DNA of 64,000 bases from Clostridiales bacterium (GCA_003525075.1 DQFO01000006.1:1-64000); one strand, 5' to 3'. Counted from the stretch's first letter, positions 26,172 to 34,981 are shown. Program-made: numbers and translations. Notes: generated by a model from the sequence alone, not told the origin.

Positions 26172-26307
26172 GAAAAATTTAAAATTTTTCTTTGATTTGT
26201 TCATGCCCGATTTGAGTTTTCGACTTTATGTCGAAAAACTCAAATGGCTAGCGATTGTAGTATTTAAAATAATATGAAAGATAATTCTTTCATATTATTT
26301 TAAAAAA
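26162..26307 (+). repeat. Three-hairpin dispersed repeat, copy B
   Basis: Hairpin 1 is GAACAAATAAGAAAAATTT / AAAATTTTTCTTTGATTTGTTC (26162-26202), overlapping the stop codon of the ATPase gene. The core (26203-26260) reads GCCCGATTTGAGTTTTCGAC, loop TTTAT, GTCGAAAAACTCAAATGGC, then TAGCGATTGTAG. Hairpin 3 is TTTAAAATAATATGAAAGA / TTCTTTCATATTATTTTAAA (26263-26303). The core agrees with copies A and C. Both outer hairpins differ in sequence from those copies but are themselves near-perfect inverted repeats. Confidence 0.75.
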
Positions 26308-26321
26308 ATTTATAAAAATTA

Positions 26322-26377
26322 TTGACAATTGAGTAATTATTCAACTATAATATAGTAAAAGTTGAATGATTACTCAA
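26322..26377 (+). promoter_or_regulatory. Promoter and double ArsR/CadC-type operator of the cadmium operon
   Basis: Promoter TTGACA (26322-26327), 18-bp spacer, TATAAT (26346-26351). Two imperfect palindromes of ArsR/SmtB type, TTGAGTAATTATTCAA (26329-26344, filling the promoter spacer) and TTGAATGATTACTCAA (26362-26377, just downstream of the start site), are inverted copies of one another with one mismatch. Binding of the repressor would block polymerase; metal would release it. Confidence 0.82.
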
Positions 26378-26415
26378 TTATTTTGCTTACAAAAGAGTAA
26401 GGAAAGGAGATATGT

Positions 26416-26778
26416 ATGGCAAGGAATGAATTTGTTTGTGATTGTAATGTAATTCATCAAGATTTAGTTGAATCAACACAAAAACAAATGGTAGATGAAG
26501 ATATATTAAATAAAATGGCAGATTTTTTTAGCATATTAGGAGATACAACAAGAGTTAAAATATTAGATGCTTTGGATAAAAATGAGTTGTGTGTGTGTGA
26601 CATAGCAAATGTACTTGGTATGAGTAAGTCGTCAATTTCACATCAATTAGGAACATTAAGAAGAAGTGGAATTGTAAAGTGTAGAAAAGTAGGGAAAGAA
26701 GTTTTTTATACACTTGATGATGAACATGTAAAAGAAGTGTTTGAAGTGGCGATAGAGCATATTGAACATAAAAGATAA
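26416..26778 (+). CDS. ArsR/SmtB-family metal-sensing repressor (CadC-like)
   Basis: A 120-residue winged-helix repressor. Metal-sensing residues of the CadC type are visible: N-terminal CDCN (residues ~8-11) and ELCVCDIANVLG (~57-68) with Cys-x-Cys in the alpha-3 helix. The recognition helix is MSKSSISHQLGTLRRSGIVKCRKVGKEVFYTL, and a C-terminal DDEHVKEVFEVAIEHIEHK could supply the alpha-5 His/Asp zinc site. It leads the operon whose operator lies just upstream, so autoregulation is expected. RBS AAAGGAGA precedes ATG 26416. Cadmium, lead or zinc is the likely inducer given the neighbouring CadA-like pump. Confidence 0.92.
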   Translation: MARNEFVCDCNVIHQDLVESTQKQMVDEDILNKMADFFSILGDTTRVKILDALDKNELCVCDIANVLGMSKSSISHQLGTLRRSGIVKCRKVGKEVFYTLDDEHVKEVFEVAIEHIEHKR

Positions 26779-26799
26779 AAAGAAGGGTAGGTAATTATT

Positions 26800-27021
26800 A
26801 TGAAAATGAAATTTAAAATAAAAGGAATTGATTGCGCAAATTGTGCAGCAGAATTAGAAAGAGCTATACAAAAAATAGATGGTGTAACAGAGGCATCTTT
26901 GAGCTTTATGACAGAAAAATTGGTAATGGAAATTGAAGATGATAGAAAAGATGAAGTATTAAAAAATTTAAAAAAGGTTGTGAAAAAAGAAGAACCTGAT
27001 TGTACTATAGAGGAAATTTAA
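26800..27021 (+). CDS. Free-standing HMA-domain metallochaperone
   Basis: A 73-residue ferredoxin-fold heavy-metal-associated domain with the GIDCANCAAELE motif (Cys-x2-Cys at residues ~12-15). The following CadA-like ATPase lacks the usual N-terminal HMA domain, so this gene probably supplies it in trans; the split is common in Clostridia. It begins 21 bases after the repressor gene with a weak AAGAAGGG RBS and ends 44 bases before the ATPase gene. Confidence 0.88.
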   Translation: MKMKFKIKGIDCANCAAELERAIQKIDGVTEASLSFMTEKLVMEIEDDRKDEVLKNLKKVVKKEEPDCTIEEI

Positions 27022-27065
27022 TTTTTTCTCAATTTTGGTTTTGTTTCAAGAAAGGAAAAAGATAA

Positions 27066-28916
27066 ATGAAAAAAAGAGGAATTAAAATAATAATATCAGC
27101 AATATTATTTGTATTAGCATTAGTAATTCCATTTTCAAATGAATGGATAAATAATGGATTGTTTATTATAAGTTATTTAGTTGTAGGATGTGAAATATTA
27201 AAAAAAGCTGTAAGAAATATATTTAGAGGAAAAGTTTTTGATGAAAACTTTTTAATGGCTGTTGCAACAATAGGTGCATTTGCAATAGGCGAATTTCCAG
27301 AAGCTGTTGCAGTTATGTTGTTTTATCAAGTTGGTGAATTATTTCAAAGTTATGCTGTTGATAAGTCTAGAAAATCAATTGCAAGTTTAATGGATATAAG
27401 GCCAGATTATGCAAATATTGAGAAAGATGGAAAAGTTGAAAAAGTTGATCCTGATGAAGTGAAAATTGGAGATATAATTATTGTAAAAACAGGAGAAAAA
27501 ATACCATTAGATGGTGTTGTTGTTGAAGGTAGATCAAGCTTAGATACAATGGCATTGACAGGAGAATCTGTTCCAAGAGTTGTAAAAACAGAAGATGAAG
27601 TATTAAGTGGATGTATCAATAAAGATGGTTTGTTAAAAATAAGGGTAACTAAAGAATTTGGAGAATCAACAGTAAGTAAGATTTTGGATTTAGTAGAAAA
27701 TGCAAGTAGTAAAAAATCAAAATCTGAAAACTTTATTACAAAATTTGCAAAATATTATACTCCAACAGTAGTTATAATAGCTGTACTTTTAGCATTTATA
27801 CCACCAATAATATTGAAAGATTTTAATGCATTTTCAGTATGGCTATATAAAGCATTGTCATTTTTGGTTGTATCATGTCCATGTGCATTAGTAATATCAA
27901 TACCATTAAGTTTCTTTGGTGGAATTGGTGGAGCATCTAAAATGGGAATATTAATAAAAGGAAGTAACTATTTAGAGGCATTAGCAAACACAGAAACAGT
28001 AGTATTTGATAAAACAGGAACATTAACAGAAGGAATTTTCGAAGTTCAAGATATTTATGCAGAAGGAATTGAAAAAGATGAGTTATTAAGAATTGTTGCA
28101 CATGCAGAAAACTATTCAAACCATCCAATTGCTAAATCAGTAAAGAAAGCATATAACAAAGAAATTGACGAAAAAATCATAAAAAATCCACAAGAATTAA
28201 GTGGAAAAGGAATCTGGGCTAAAATTGATGAAAAAGATATTTTAGTTGGAAATGAAAAGTTAATGTTAGAAGAAAAAATAGACTTTAAAAAATGTGATGA
28301 AGTAGGAACGATATTATATGTTGCAATTGATAAAAAATATGTAGGATATGTATTAATTGCAGATAAAATAAAACAAGATTCTCCAAAAACAATTAGAGAA
28401 TTAAAAGCAATGAATATTAAAGAAACAGTAATGCTTACAGGTGATAAAAAAGAAGTTGGAGAATATGTTGCTAAAAAGTTAAATATGGATAAAGTTTATA
28501 CGGAATTATTACCAGATGGAAAAGTTGAAAAAGTAGAAGAATTATTAAAACAAAAGAGTGAAAAGGGAAAGCTTGTATTTGTTGGTGACGGAATAAATGA
28601 TGCACCTGTTTTAACAATTTCAGATATTGGTGTTGCAATGGGTGGACTTGGATCTGATGCGGCAATAGAAGCAGCAGATATTGTTATAATGACAGATGAA
28701 ACTTCAAAAATAAGTAAAGCAATTAACTTGTCAAAAAAGACAATGAGAATTGTTCGTGAAAATATTATTTTTGCAATATTTGTAAAAATAGCAGTTCTTG
28801 TATTAACTGCATTTGGAGCCTCTACGATGTGGGAAGCTGTTTTTGCAGATGTAGGAGTTTCTGTTATTGCAATAATTAATGCTTTAAGAATGTTGAATAT
28901 AAAGAAATTTGAATAA
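27066..28916 (+). CDS. cadA: Cd/Zn/Pb-exporting P1B-type ATPase (CadA-like)
   Basis: A 616-residue heavy-metal pump. Motifs: actuator LTGESVPR (~165), metal-site CPC in SCPCALVISIPLSFFGGIGGASK (~270), DKTGTLTEG (~310), the HP motif in NHPIAKS (~347), TGD and hinge GDGINDAPVL (~515), and the C-terminal M8 segment FADVGVSVIAIINALRML with Asp, which is typical of Zn/Cd/Pb pumps. It starts directly with the first membrane helices, so no HMA domain is fused. RBS AAGAAAGG precedes ATG 27066. The operon with the ArsR-like repressor supports cadmium/zinc/lead resistance. Confidence 0.93.
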   Translation: MKKRGIKIIISAILFVLALVIPFSNEWINNGLFIISYLVVGCEILKKAVRNIFRGKVFDENFLMAVATIGAFAIGEFPEAVAVMLFYQVGELFQSYAVDKSRKSIASLMDIRPDYANIEKDGKVEKVDPDEVKIGDIIIVKTGEKIPLDGVVVEGRSSLDTMALTGESVPRVVKTEDEVLSGCINKDGLLKIRVTKEFGESTVSKILDLVENASSKKSKSENFITKFAKYYTPTVVIIAVLLAFIPPIILKDFNAFSVWLYKALSFLVVSCPCALVISIPLSFFGGIGGASKMGILIKGSNYLEALANTETVVFDKTGTLTEGIFEVQDIYAEGIEKDELLRIVAHAENYSNHPIAKSVKKAYNKEIDEKIIKNPQELSGKGIWAKIDEKDILVGNEKLMLEEKIDFKKCDEVGTILYVAIDKKYVGYVLIADKIKQDSPKTIRELKAMNIKETVMLTGDKKEVGEYVAKKLNMDKVYTELLPDGKVEKVEELLKQKSEKGKLVFVGDGINDAPVLTISDIGVAMGGLGSDAAIEAADIVIMTDETSKISKAINLSKKTMRIVRENIIFAIFVKIAVLVLTAFGASTMWEAVFADVGVSVIAIINALRMLNIKKFE

Positions 28917-28921
28917 TAGAG

Positions 28922-28952
28922 AAAAACGCAATCTTAATTGATTGCGTTTTTT
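28922..28952 (+). terminator. Terminator after the cadmium operon
   Basis: AAAAACGCAATC / GATTGCGTTTTTT, a 12-bp stem with a 6-base loop and T tail, 5 bases after the cadA stop. Confidence 0.88.
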
Positions 28953-28975
28953 ATGGAATGAATATGATTTTGAAA

Positions 28976-29338
28976 TTATTTCTTGTTAAAACTCAAACAT
29001 TCTACAACAAAATCGTTTGCAGAATTTCCATCTACATCAACTTCTAAATATTGAGAAGGAATGTAGGTGATAAAAATTCTTTTGCATTTATCATTGATAA
29101 CCCAATGATGTTTAATTAATTTTGTGTAAGTGTTTGTAAGTGTAATTTTACAAGAAGTGTCTTTTCCAACACTTGCTTTTATGATAACAAGTCCTCTCAG
29201 ACCAGTACCAGTAGAGAAAACGTAATGTCCTTTTTCAAAGAAGAAAAGTACTAATTTGTTATCCATTAAAAAGCAAATGCTCCAAGTGATTGCTACAAAA
29301 ACAATCACAGGTAAGATAATCAATAAATTCCGAGCCAT
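28976..29338 (-). CDS. Unrecognised small membrane-anchored protein
   Basis: A 120-residue protein of unknown family. The N-terminus is a strong membrane segment (NLLIILPVIVFVAITWSICFLM, residues 3-24), followed by a beta-rich domain (HYVFSTGTGLRGLVIIKASV, SCKITLTNTYTKLI, RIFITYIPSQYLEVDVDG). It has an independent minus-strand promoter at 29428-29456 and a GGAGGG RBS before ATG 29338. Codon use is less AT-biased than its neighbours. The 5' untranslated region contains half of the cadmium-operon operator sequence (TTGAGTGATTAC at 29365-29376), which could be coincidence. No function can be assigned. Confidence 0.65.
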   Translation of the reverse strand: MARNLLIILPVIVFVAITWSICFLMDNKLVLFFFEKGHYVFSTGTGLRGLVIIKASVGKDTSCKITLTNTYTKLIKHHWVINDKCKRIFITYIPSQYLEVDVDGNSANDFVVECLSFNKK

Positions 29339-29427
29339 ATTTTTCCCTCCATTACATAACTCAATTGAGTGATTACATTTGTAAGTAAAAACTTACAAAA
29401 TCAAGGTGCTTTACCTTAACAGGTAAA

Positions 29428-29456
29428 ATAATACCATAAATTTACATAAAAGTCAA
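29428..29456 (-). promoter_or_regulatory. Minus-strand promoter for the small membrane protein gene
   Basis: On the minus strand: TTGACT, 17-bp spacer, TATTAT, then a ~90-base leader containing TTTGTAAG / CTTACAAA and a palindromic CTCAATTGAG. Confidence 0.75.
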
Positions 29457-29484
29457 TTTGCATTAAAAATTTTATATATAAAGA

Positions 29485-29530
29485 CAAAGAACAAACTTAG
29501 AACATGGATTCCAAGTTTGCTCTTTGTAAA
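29485..29530 (-). terminator. Terminator of the minus-strand orphan gene
   Basis: ACAAAGAACAAACTTAGAA / TTCCAAGTTTGCTCTTTGT, about 18 bp with two mismatches, downstream of the stop codon at 29546; T-rich on the minus strand (CTTTATATA). Confidence 0.7.
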
Positions 29531-29545
29531 TATCGTTACAACGGT

Positions 29546-30085
29546 TTATTTTTTTTCTGTCAATTCTTCCTTGAGATGCTTCATTGCCAAATCGTGCTGG
29601 TTGCAAATATAATATCCGTATTTCTCAAATTCCTTAGAGCGATCATCTAATTTGAACAAACCATAGGCTAGATTATATTCAAAATTTTGTTCTGGTGTAG
29701 GAATATCAATTTTCCATTCAGGAATATTTAAAAGTGCTAAGGCATGAAAAAGTGAAAAGTAGTTGAAAGCAGCAGCAGTAGTGATATTAGGATAAATTCT
29801 GATGTATGACGGATTAGCTAATTCTTCCATAATTCGTTTTGCAATTTCATCTTGTATTTGTCGCATTTCTTTTTTAGTAAACTTTTTTTGTGGAAGTTTT
29901 AATGTAAGATAAAACAGATTGTCAAACTGGTTATAATCAATACTATACCAATATTCATTAGGAATTGCTTTGGGATAGGAAAGAGCTTCTGCGATTAATT
30001 TACAGCAACTTAATTCAAGTCCCATCCACTGAGCAGATTCAAGATTTTCCATAAATTTTTCCAAATTTTCTTTTTTAATCATCAT
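29546..30085 (-). CDS. Unrecognised cytosolic protein, 179 aa
   Basis: Start taken at 30085 because GGAGGAAAACAAC stands directly before ATGATG there; a longer frame to 30163 has no RBS. The protein is soluble, Glu/Lys-rich and helical, with 'LESAQWMGLELSCCKLIAEALSYPKAIPNEYWYS', 'FTKKEMRQIQDEIAKRIMEELA', and 'TPEQNFEYNLAYGLFKLDDRSKEFEKYGYY'. I recognise no family. It has its own promoter (30154-30182) and terminator, and its composition is less AT-rich than neighbouring housekeeping genes, as with other orphan single-gene units in this window. Confidence 0.6.
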   Translation of the reverse strand: MMIKKENLEKFMENLESAQWMGLELSCCKLIAEALSYPKAIPNEYWYSIDYNQFDNLFYLTLKLPQKKFTKKEMRQIQDEIAKRIMEELANPSYIRIYPNITTAAAFNYFSLFHALALLNIPEWKIDIPTPEQNFEYNLAYGLFKLDDRSKEFEKYGYYICNQHDLAMKHLKEELTEKK

Positions 30086-30153
30086 GTTGTTTTCCTCCAA
30101 TTGTAAATTTGTGACAGAAAAAAATCGACAAATGTCAAAGACATCATATATAG

Positions 30154-30182
30154 AGTATAACACTAATTTACATAACTTGCAA
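30154..30182 (-). promoter_or_regulatory. Minus-strand promoter for the 179-aa orphan gene
   Basis: Minus strand TTGCAA, 17-bp spacer, TATACT, about 65 bases before the chosen ATG at 30085. Confidence 0.7.
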
Positions 30183-30266
30183 GAGTGACAAAAAATATTT
30201 TGGGCAAAATATAGACATTTGAGGTTAAGTAGTGTAAAATAATTAAGTATAAAATGGAGAAAAATA

Positions 30267-31832
30267 ATGATAAGAATAAAAGATATAAAAATAAGAGAAG
30301 ATTTATTAGAAGAAAAAGTATTAGAAAAAGCATTACAAAAAAATAGATTACAAAAAGAAGATGTGAAAAAATGGTATATTTATAAAAAATCAATAGATGC
30401 CAGAAAAAAAGAAGACATTTTCTATAATTATACAATAGACATTGAGTTAAAAGATAAAAATAAAGAAAAAAGATTTGAAAAAATTGAAGAATATAAAATG
30501 CCAGAAATAAAAGTAAAAAGGACAAGTAAAATTCAACCAGTAATAATAGGAGCTGGACCAGCAGGTTTATTTTCTGCATTAATCTTTGTTGAAAATGGAA
30601 TAAAGCCAATTCTAATTGAAAGAGGAAAAAGAGTAGAAGATAGAGTAAAAGATGTCGAGGAATTTATAAATAATAGAAAATTTAACCCTAAATCTAATAT
30701 TCAATTTGGAGAAGGTGGGGCAGGAACATTTTCAGACGGAAAATTAAATACTGGAAATTCAAGTATATATTCAAGAAAAGTACTCGAAGAATTTGTAAAA
30801 TTTGGTGCGCCAAAAGAAATAATGTATGTTGCAAAACCACATTTAGGAACAGATAATTTGGTAAAGATTGTGAAAAATATTAGAGAATATATATTAGAAA
30901 AAGGTGGACAAATATTTTTTGAAGAAGAAGTTATAGATTTTGAAATAAAAAAAGGTCAGATAAAATCTGTAATAACAAACCAAAAAAGAAAAATAGAAAC
31001 AGATAGTGTTATATTAGCAATTGGACATAGTGCAAGAGATACATTTAAAAAATTAAATGAACTAGGAGTAAAAGTAGCGCCAAAAAACTTTGCTGTTGGA
31101 GTTAGAATAGAACATTTACAAAAAGATATAAATATAGCTCAATATGGAAATAAAACAAAATTGAGATTAGGGTCTGCAGATTATAAATTAGTATATCATG
31201 CCTCAAATGGAAGAACTTGCTATACATTTTGCATGTGCCCTGGTGGAAAAGTAATGGCCTCAAATTCAGAAGAAAGTTCAATTGTAACAAATGGAATGAG
31301 TAATTTTGCAAGAGATGGAGAAAATGCAAATAGTGCATTACTTGTAAATATATCTATTGAAGATTTTTATAAAGAATCGCCATTAGATGGAATGTATTTT
31401 CAAGAAGAATTAGAGAAAAAAGCATTTGAATTAGGCGGAAAAAACTACAATGCACCAATACAAAGAGTTGAAGATTTTCTCGAAAATAAAACAACAACAA
31501 ATTTAGGAAAAATAAAGCCAACATATATGCCTGGAGTAACATTTGCCAACCTGAATGAAATATTGCCAGAATTTGTTTCAAATACATTAAAAGAAGGATT
31601 AACAGAATTAGACCAAAAATTACATGGATTTGCTGAACATGATGCAATAATGACGGGAGTAGAAACAAGAAGTTCATCACCAGTACAAATAACGAGAGAT
31701 AAAGAAACAATGAATTCAATTAATGTTCAAGGACTATATCCATGTGGAGAAGGTGCAGGATATGCTGGAGGCATTATGACAGCTGCTATTGATGGAATAA
31801 AATGTGCAATAAAAATAATTGAAAAAGAGTAA
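30267..31832 (+). CDS. FAD-dependent dehydrogenase (COG2509-like)
   Basis: A 521-residue flavoprotein of the uncharacterised NAD(FAD)-utilising dehydrogenase family. An N-terminal ~85-residue domain (IKDIKIREDLLEEKVLEKALQKNRL...ISIDARKK) precedes the FAD-binding Rossmann motif PVIIGAGPAGLFSALIF (~90-106), followed by IERGKRVEDRVKDVEEF and the family-specific IQFGEGGAGTFSDGKLNT. Near the end, LYPCGEGAGYAGGIMTAAIDGIK is the second FAD-contact segment. No substrate is known for this family. A weak GGAGA RBS lies before ATG 30267. It is probably monocistronic; the 6S RNA follows. Confidence 0.9.
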   Translation: MIRIKDIKIREDLLEEKVLEKALQKNRLQKEDVKKWYIYKKSIDARKKEDIFYNYTIDIELKDKNKEKRFEKIEEYKMPEIKVKRTSKIQPVIIGAGPAGLFSALIFVENGIKPILIERGKRVEDRVKDVEEFINNRKFNPKSNIQFGEGGAGTFSDGKLNTGNSSIYSRKVLEEFVKFGAPKEIMYVAKPHLGTDNLVKIVKNIREYILEKGGQIFFEEEVIDFEIKKGQIKSVITNQKRKIETDSVILAIGHSARDTFKKLNELGVKVAPKNFAVGVRIEHLQKDINIAQYGNKTKLRLGSADYKLVYHASNGRTCYTFCMCPGGKVMASNSEESSIVTNGMSNFARDGENANSALLVNISIEDFYKESPLDGMYFQEELEKKAFELGGKNYNAPIQRVEDFLENKTTTNLGKIKPTYMPGVTFANLNEILPEFVSNTLKEGLTELDQKLHGFAEHDAIMTGVETRSSSPVQITRDKETMNSINVQGLYPCGEGAGYAGGIMTAAIDGIKCAIKIIEKE

Positions 31833-31968
31833 AATTATAATATATTTAATGAAAAAAATTCCAGCATAAAAAACAAAGAAAAAATCATTATAAGTGAGTA
31901 TAAATTTGAAAAAAAGAGATATAATAAAATTAGCATATAAAATTTAAGAAATTTGAACCAAAAAAGTG

Positions 31969-31997
31969 TTGCAATAGAAAAAATTATATGCTAAAAT
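31969..31997 (+). promoter_or_regulatory. Promoter of 6S RNA
   Basis: TTGCAA, 17-bp spacer, TAAAAT. The predicted start near 32004 is about 20 bases before the RNA's closing stem. Confidence 0.7.
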
Positions 31998-32026
31998 ATG
32001 TATAACAAATAAATAATTAGAACAAA

Positions 32027-32250
32027 GCAAAAACCCTGCGTAGTGCGTGTAGACAGAATTTTTAGAACCTACAAGTTTAAAGAGGGACCTTAAATCTTTG
32101 AATATGGCGTGCAAGCTTACACTTTAGCATTTGTAAAATTACATTTCGAGTAGTAAGAAGCCCATGAGTATTCAAGAAGGAACCCACCTGTCGAAGACAG
32201 GTCCTTAAAAATTCAATCAACTTACGGCTAATGTGGGGATTGCTTTTTTT
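32027..32250 (+). ncRNA. ssrS: 6S RNA (SsrS)
   Basis: About 220 nt of non-coding sequence between a promoter and a U-tract. The ends pair as a closing stem (GCAAAAACCC with GTGGGGATTGC). Clostridial 6S signatures are readable: CCCTGCGTAGTGCGTGT, AGAACCTACAAGTTTAAAGAGGGACC, GGCGTGCAAGCTTACAC, AGAAGCCCATGAGTATTCAAG, AAGGAACCCACCTGTCGAAG and ACAGGTCC. 6S RNA mimics an open promoter and sequesters sigma-70-type RNA polymerase in stationary phase. It sits between the FAD dehydrogenase and PBP genes. The rest of the ~550-base gap (31833-31968 and 32251-32383) shows nothing else except the PBP leader. Confidence 0.8.
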
Positions 32251-32383
32251 TGTGTGTAAAAGCTTTTAAAAATTATAAAGAATTTCTTAAAAAGCTTTTC
32301 TTTTTTTGAAAAATATAATATAATGTATTTGCGATTTTAATATATTCAAAAGTGCTGATTCTTGCGAAAGGAAGGATATTTTA

Positions 32384-34975
32384 ATGAAAGAAAAAAAGAA
32401 AAAAAATAAACAACATAGTAATTCAAATAAAAAAAATATGAAAAGTCAAAAAACAAATGCAAAAAATGCAAATAATAAGTTAATAGAAAAAGATACTAAA
32501 ATGAAATTCAAGTATAAACATCCAAAATTAGCGATAACATTAAAAATATTATTGGTATTAATAATATTATTAGTTGTTGTTGGGACAGGAGTTATAATAG
32601 GACTTGTATATGGATTTTTTGGAGATGATTTGAAAATTGATTTATCAAAATTGACAATGATAGAAAATACAGTAATAGTAGATTCAAATGAAAACGTATT
32701 AGCAGAACTAAATGGAAAAGAAAGTAGAAAAATAATTACATTAGATGAAATGTCACCATATTTACCTAAAGCATATATAGCAATTGAAGATGAAAGATTT
32801 TATCAACACCATGGAGTAGATTTAAAAAGAACAACAGCAGCAATTCTTTCATTTGTAACACATTTTGGAAAATCAACAACAGGTGGAGGAAGTACAATAA
32901 CACAACAATTGGTTAAAAATATAACACAAGATAAGGAAAGTAGTGGAATCAACGGAATATTAAGAAAAGTAAAAGAATGGGCTAAAGCATATCAAGTAGA
33001 GAATGAATTAAGTAAAAATCAAATATTAGAATTATATTTAAATTTGATACTTGTTGGAGGAAGAAACTATGGAGTTCAAACAGGAGCAGAATATTATTTT
33101 AATACAGATGCATCAAATTTAAGTATTGCACAATGTGCATTTTTAGCAGGAATAAATAATTCACCAAATGCGTATAATCCATATTCAGGAAAAGATAATA
33201 CTGAAAAAATTAAAAAAAGAACAAAAACAGTATTAGGACAAATGAAAAAATGTGGATCTATAAATCAAGAAGAATATGATTCAGCAGTTGCTGAGGTTGA
33301 AGCAGGATTTAATTTCGAAAATGGAGTAAAAGGAAATGTTTATTCATCACATACAGATGCATTAATTTCACAATTGATAGAGCAAATTGCACAAGAAAAA
33401 AATATTTCTAAAACAGCAGCAGAAACATATTTAAATACAAGTGGATTAAAGATATATTCTACACAAGATGTAGATATTCAAAAAATAATGGAAGATGAAA
33501 TGGCTGAAGATAAATATACATTATATGCCAAAGATGCAAAGGGAAATATTATAACAGATTCTAATGGAAATGAAATTGTAGCAGAAGCAGCAGCTGTTAT
33601 AATAGAACCATCAACAGGGTATGTAGTTGGAGCTGTTGGACAATTAGGAGAAAAAACAACAGCAAGAGGATTAAATAGAATAAATAGTCCAAGGCAAACA
33701 GGGTCATCAATAAAACCATTATCAGATGTATTACCTGGAATTGAAGAAGGAATAATAACACCTGCTACAATATATTTGGATACAAGAACAACATTTGGAG
33801 GAACATGGACACCAAAAAATTATAATAGATATACAGGAAAAAGAACTGTTAGATCAGCATTAACAACTTCTCAAAACATCCCATTTATAAAAATACAAGC
33901 AGAATTAACTCCCCAAAAAGGTATTGAATATTTAAAGAAAATGGGAGTATCAACATTAGATGATGAAAAAGATAATAATTTAGCATCTGTTGCAATAGGA
34001 GGATTTACATATGGTATTAGTCCATTAGAAATGGCAGCAGCATATGCAATGATTTCGAATGATGGAGTATATATTAAACCAACATTTTATACAAAAGCTG
34101 TAGATTCTAATGGAAATATAGTATTAGAGCCAAACCAACCAACAGAAAGAGTATGTTCAGTACAAACAGCATATATAGTAAAAGATTTAATGAAATCTGT
34201 AGTTAATGATTCAGCAGGAACAGCAACATATACAAGAATTAGTGGAATGGATTTAGCAGCCAAAACAGGAACAACAAATGAAGATAAAGAGAGATGGATG
34301 TGTGGATTTACAAACTATTATTCATGTGCTGTATTATATGCTTTTGATGAACCAAGAACAATTACAAAATCAAGTAAACAATCATCAGGTTTAATATTTG
34401 CTAATATAATGAAAGAAATACATAGTGGATTAGAAAAATCGACATTTAAACAACCAGACGGAATTGTTTCTGCACGAGTATGTAGAACAAGTGGAATGTT
34501 AGCTTCAGATAAATGTACAGATACATATTCAGAAATATTTGTGGAAGGAAAACTACCAGAAACTTGTGATGCACATCAAGGAACATATACAATTTGTACA
34601 GAGTCTGGATTATTAGCAAATCAATATTGTCCAGAGTCTTCAAGAAAAGTTAGAGAGACTGGTTATGTAATAGAAAAAGAAAGATTAGATTTATGGAATA
34701 CATTAGAAGGAAGGGAGAGTGAAAACTCTGCACCAACTGAATATTGTAATATTCACAAAGCACCAGAGGAAAAGCCAACAGAGAGTACAAAGCCAACAGA
34801 AGGCACTAAACCATCTGAGAGTACAAAACCAACAGAAAGTACAAAGCCAGCTGATGATACATCAAGTACAAAACCAACAGAGAGTACTAAGCCAACTGAA
34901 AGTACTAAACCATCTGAAGGTGAAACTACACCAACTCCAGATCTACCAGAAGAAGATACAAATACTGAAGAATAA
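32384..34975 (+). CDS. Class A penicillin-binding protein (PBP1A-type)
   Basis: An 863-residue bifunctional peptidoglycan synthase. Lys/Asn-rich cytoplasmic tail (1-45), one membrane segment (~50-75), the GT51 glycosyltransferase domain (AIEDERFYQHHGVDLKRT with catalytic Glu ~135, GGSTITQQLVKN, RKVKEWAKAYQVE), and the transpeptidase domain (catalytic TGSSIKPLS, Ser ~443; SQN motif in TTSQNIPFIK; KTGT in LAAKTGTTNEDKERWMCG, ~625). The C-terminus has a cysteine-containing extension and a low-complexity tail of KPTES/KPSES repeats (~795-850), presumably a wall-spanning linker. RBS GAAAGGAAGG precedes ATG 32384. Confidence 0.95.
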   Translation: MKEKKKKNKQHSNSNKKNMKSQKTNAKNANNKLIEKDTKMKFKYKHPKLAITLKILLVLIILLVVVGTGVIIGLVYGFFGDDLKIDLSKLTMIENTVIVDSNENVLAELNGKESRKIITLDEMSPYLPKAYIAIEDERFYQHHGVDLKRTTAAILSFVTHFGKSTTGGGSTITQQLVKNITQDKESSGINGILRKVKEWAKAYQVENELSKNQILELYLNLILVGGRNYGVQTGAEYYFNTDASNLSIAQCAFLAGINNSPNAYNPYSGKDNTEKIKKRTKTVLGQMKKCGSINQEEYDSAVAEVEAGFNFENGVKGNVYSSHTDALISQLIEQIAQEKNISKTAAETYLNTSGLKIYSTQDVDIQKIMEDEMAEDKYTLYAKDAKGNIITDSNGNEIVAEAAAVIIEPSTGYVVGAVGQLGEKTTARGLNRINSPRQTGSSIKPLSDVLPGIEEGIITPATIYLDTRTTFGGTWTPKNYNRYTGKRTVRSALTTSQNIPFIKIQAELTPQKGIEYLKKMGVSTLDDEKDNNLASVAIGGFTYGISPLEMAAAYAMISNDGVYIKPTFYTKAVDSNGNIVLEPNQPTERVCSVQTAYIVKDLMKSVVNDSAGTATYTRISGMDLAAKTGTTNEDKERWMCGFTNYYSCAVLYAFDEPRTITKSSKQSSGLIFANIMKEIHSGLEKSTFKQPDGIVSARVCRTSGMLASDKCTDTYSEIFVEGKLPETCDAHQGTYTICTESGLLANQYCPESSRKVRETGYVIEKERLDLWNTLEGRESENSAPTEYCNIHKAPEEKPTESTKPTEGTKPSESTKPTESTKPADDTSSTKPTESTKPTESTKPSEGETTPTPDLPEEDTNTEE

Positions 34976-34981
34976 TAAGAA

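Noticed and set aside
31833..31968. AT-rich sequence between the FAD dehydrogenase and the 6S promoter.
   Set aside because: No frame, hairpin with U-tract or repeat could be supported here.
34770..34930. Tandem KPTES/KPSES coding repeats considered as a mobile or CRISPR-like repeat.
   Set aside because: They are in frame in the C-terminal tail of the PBP and typical of low-complexity wall-spanning linkers.
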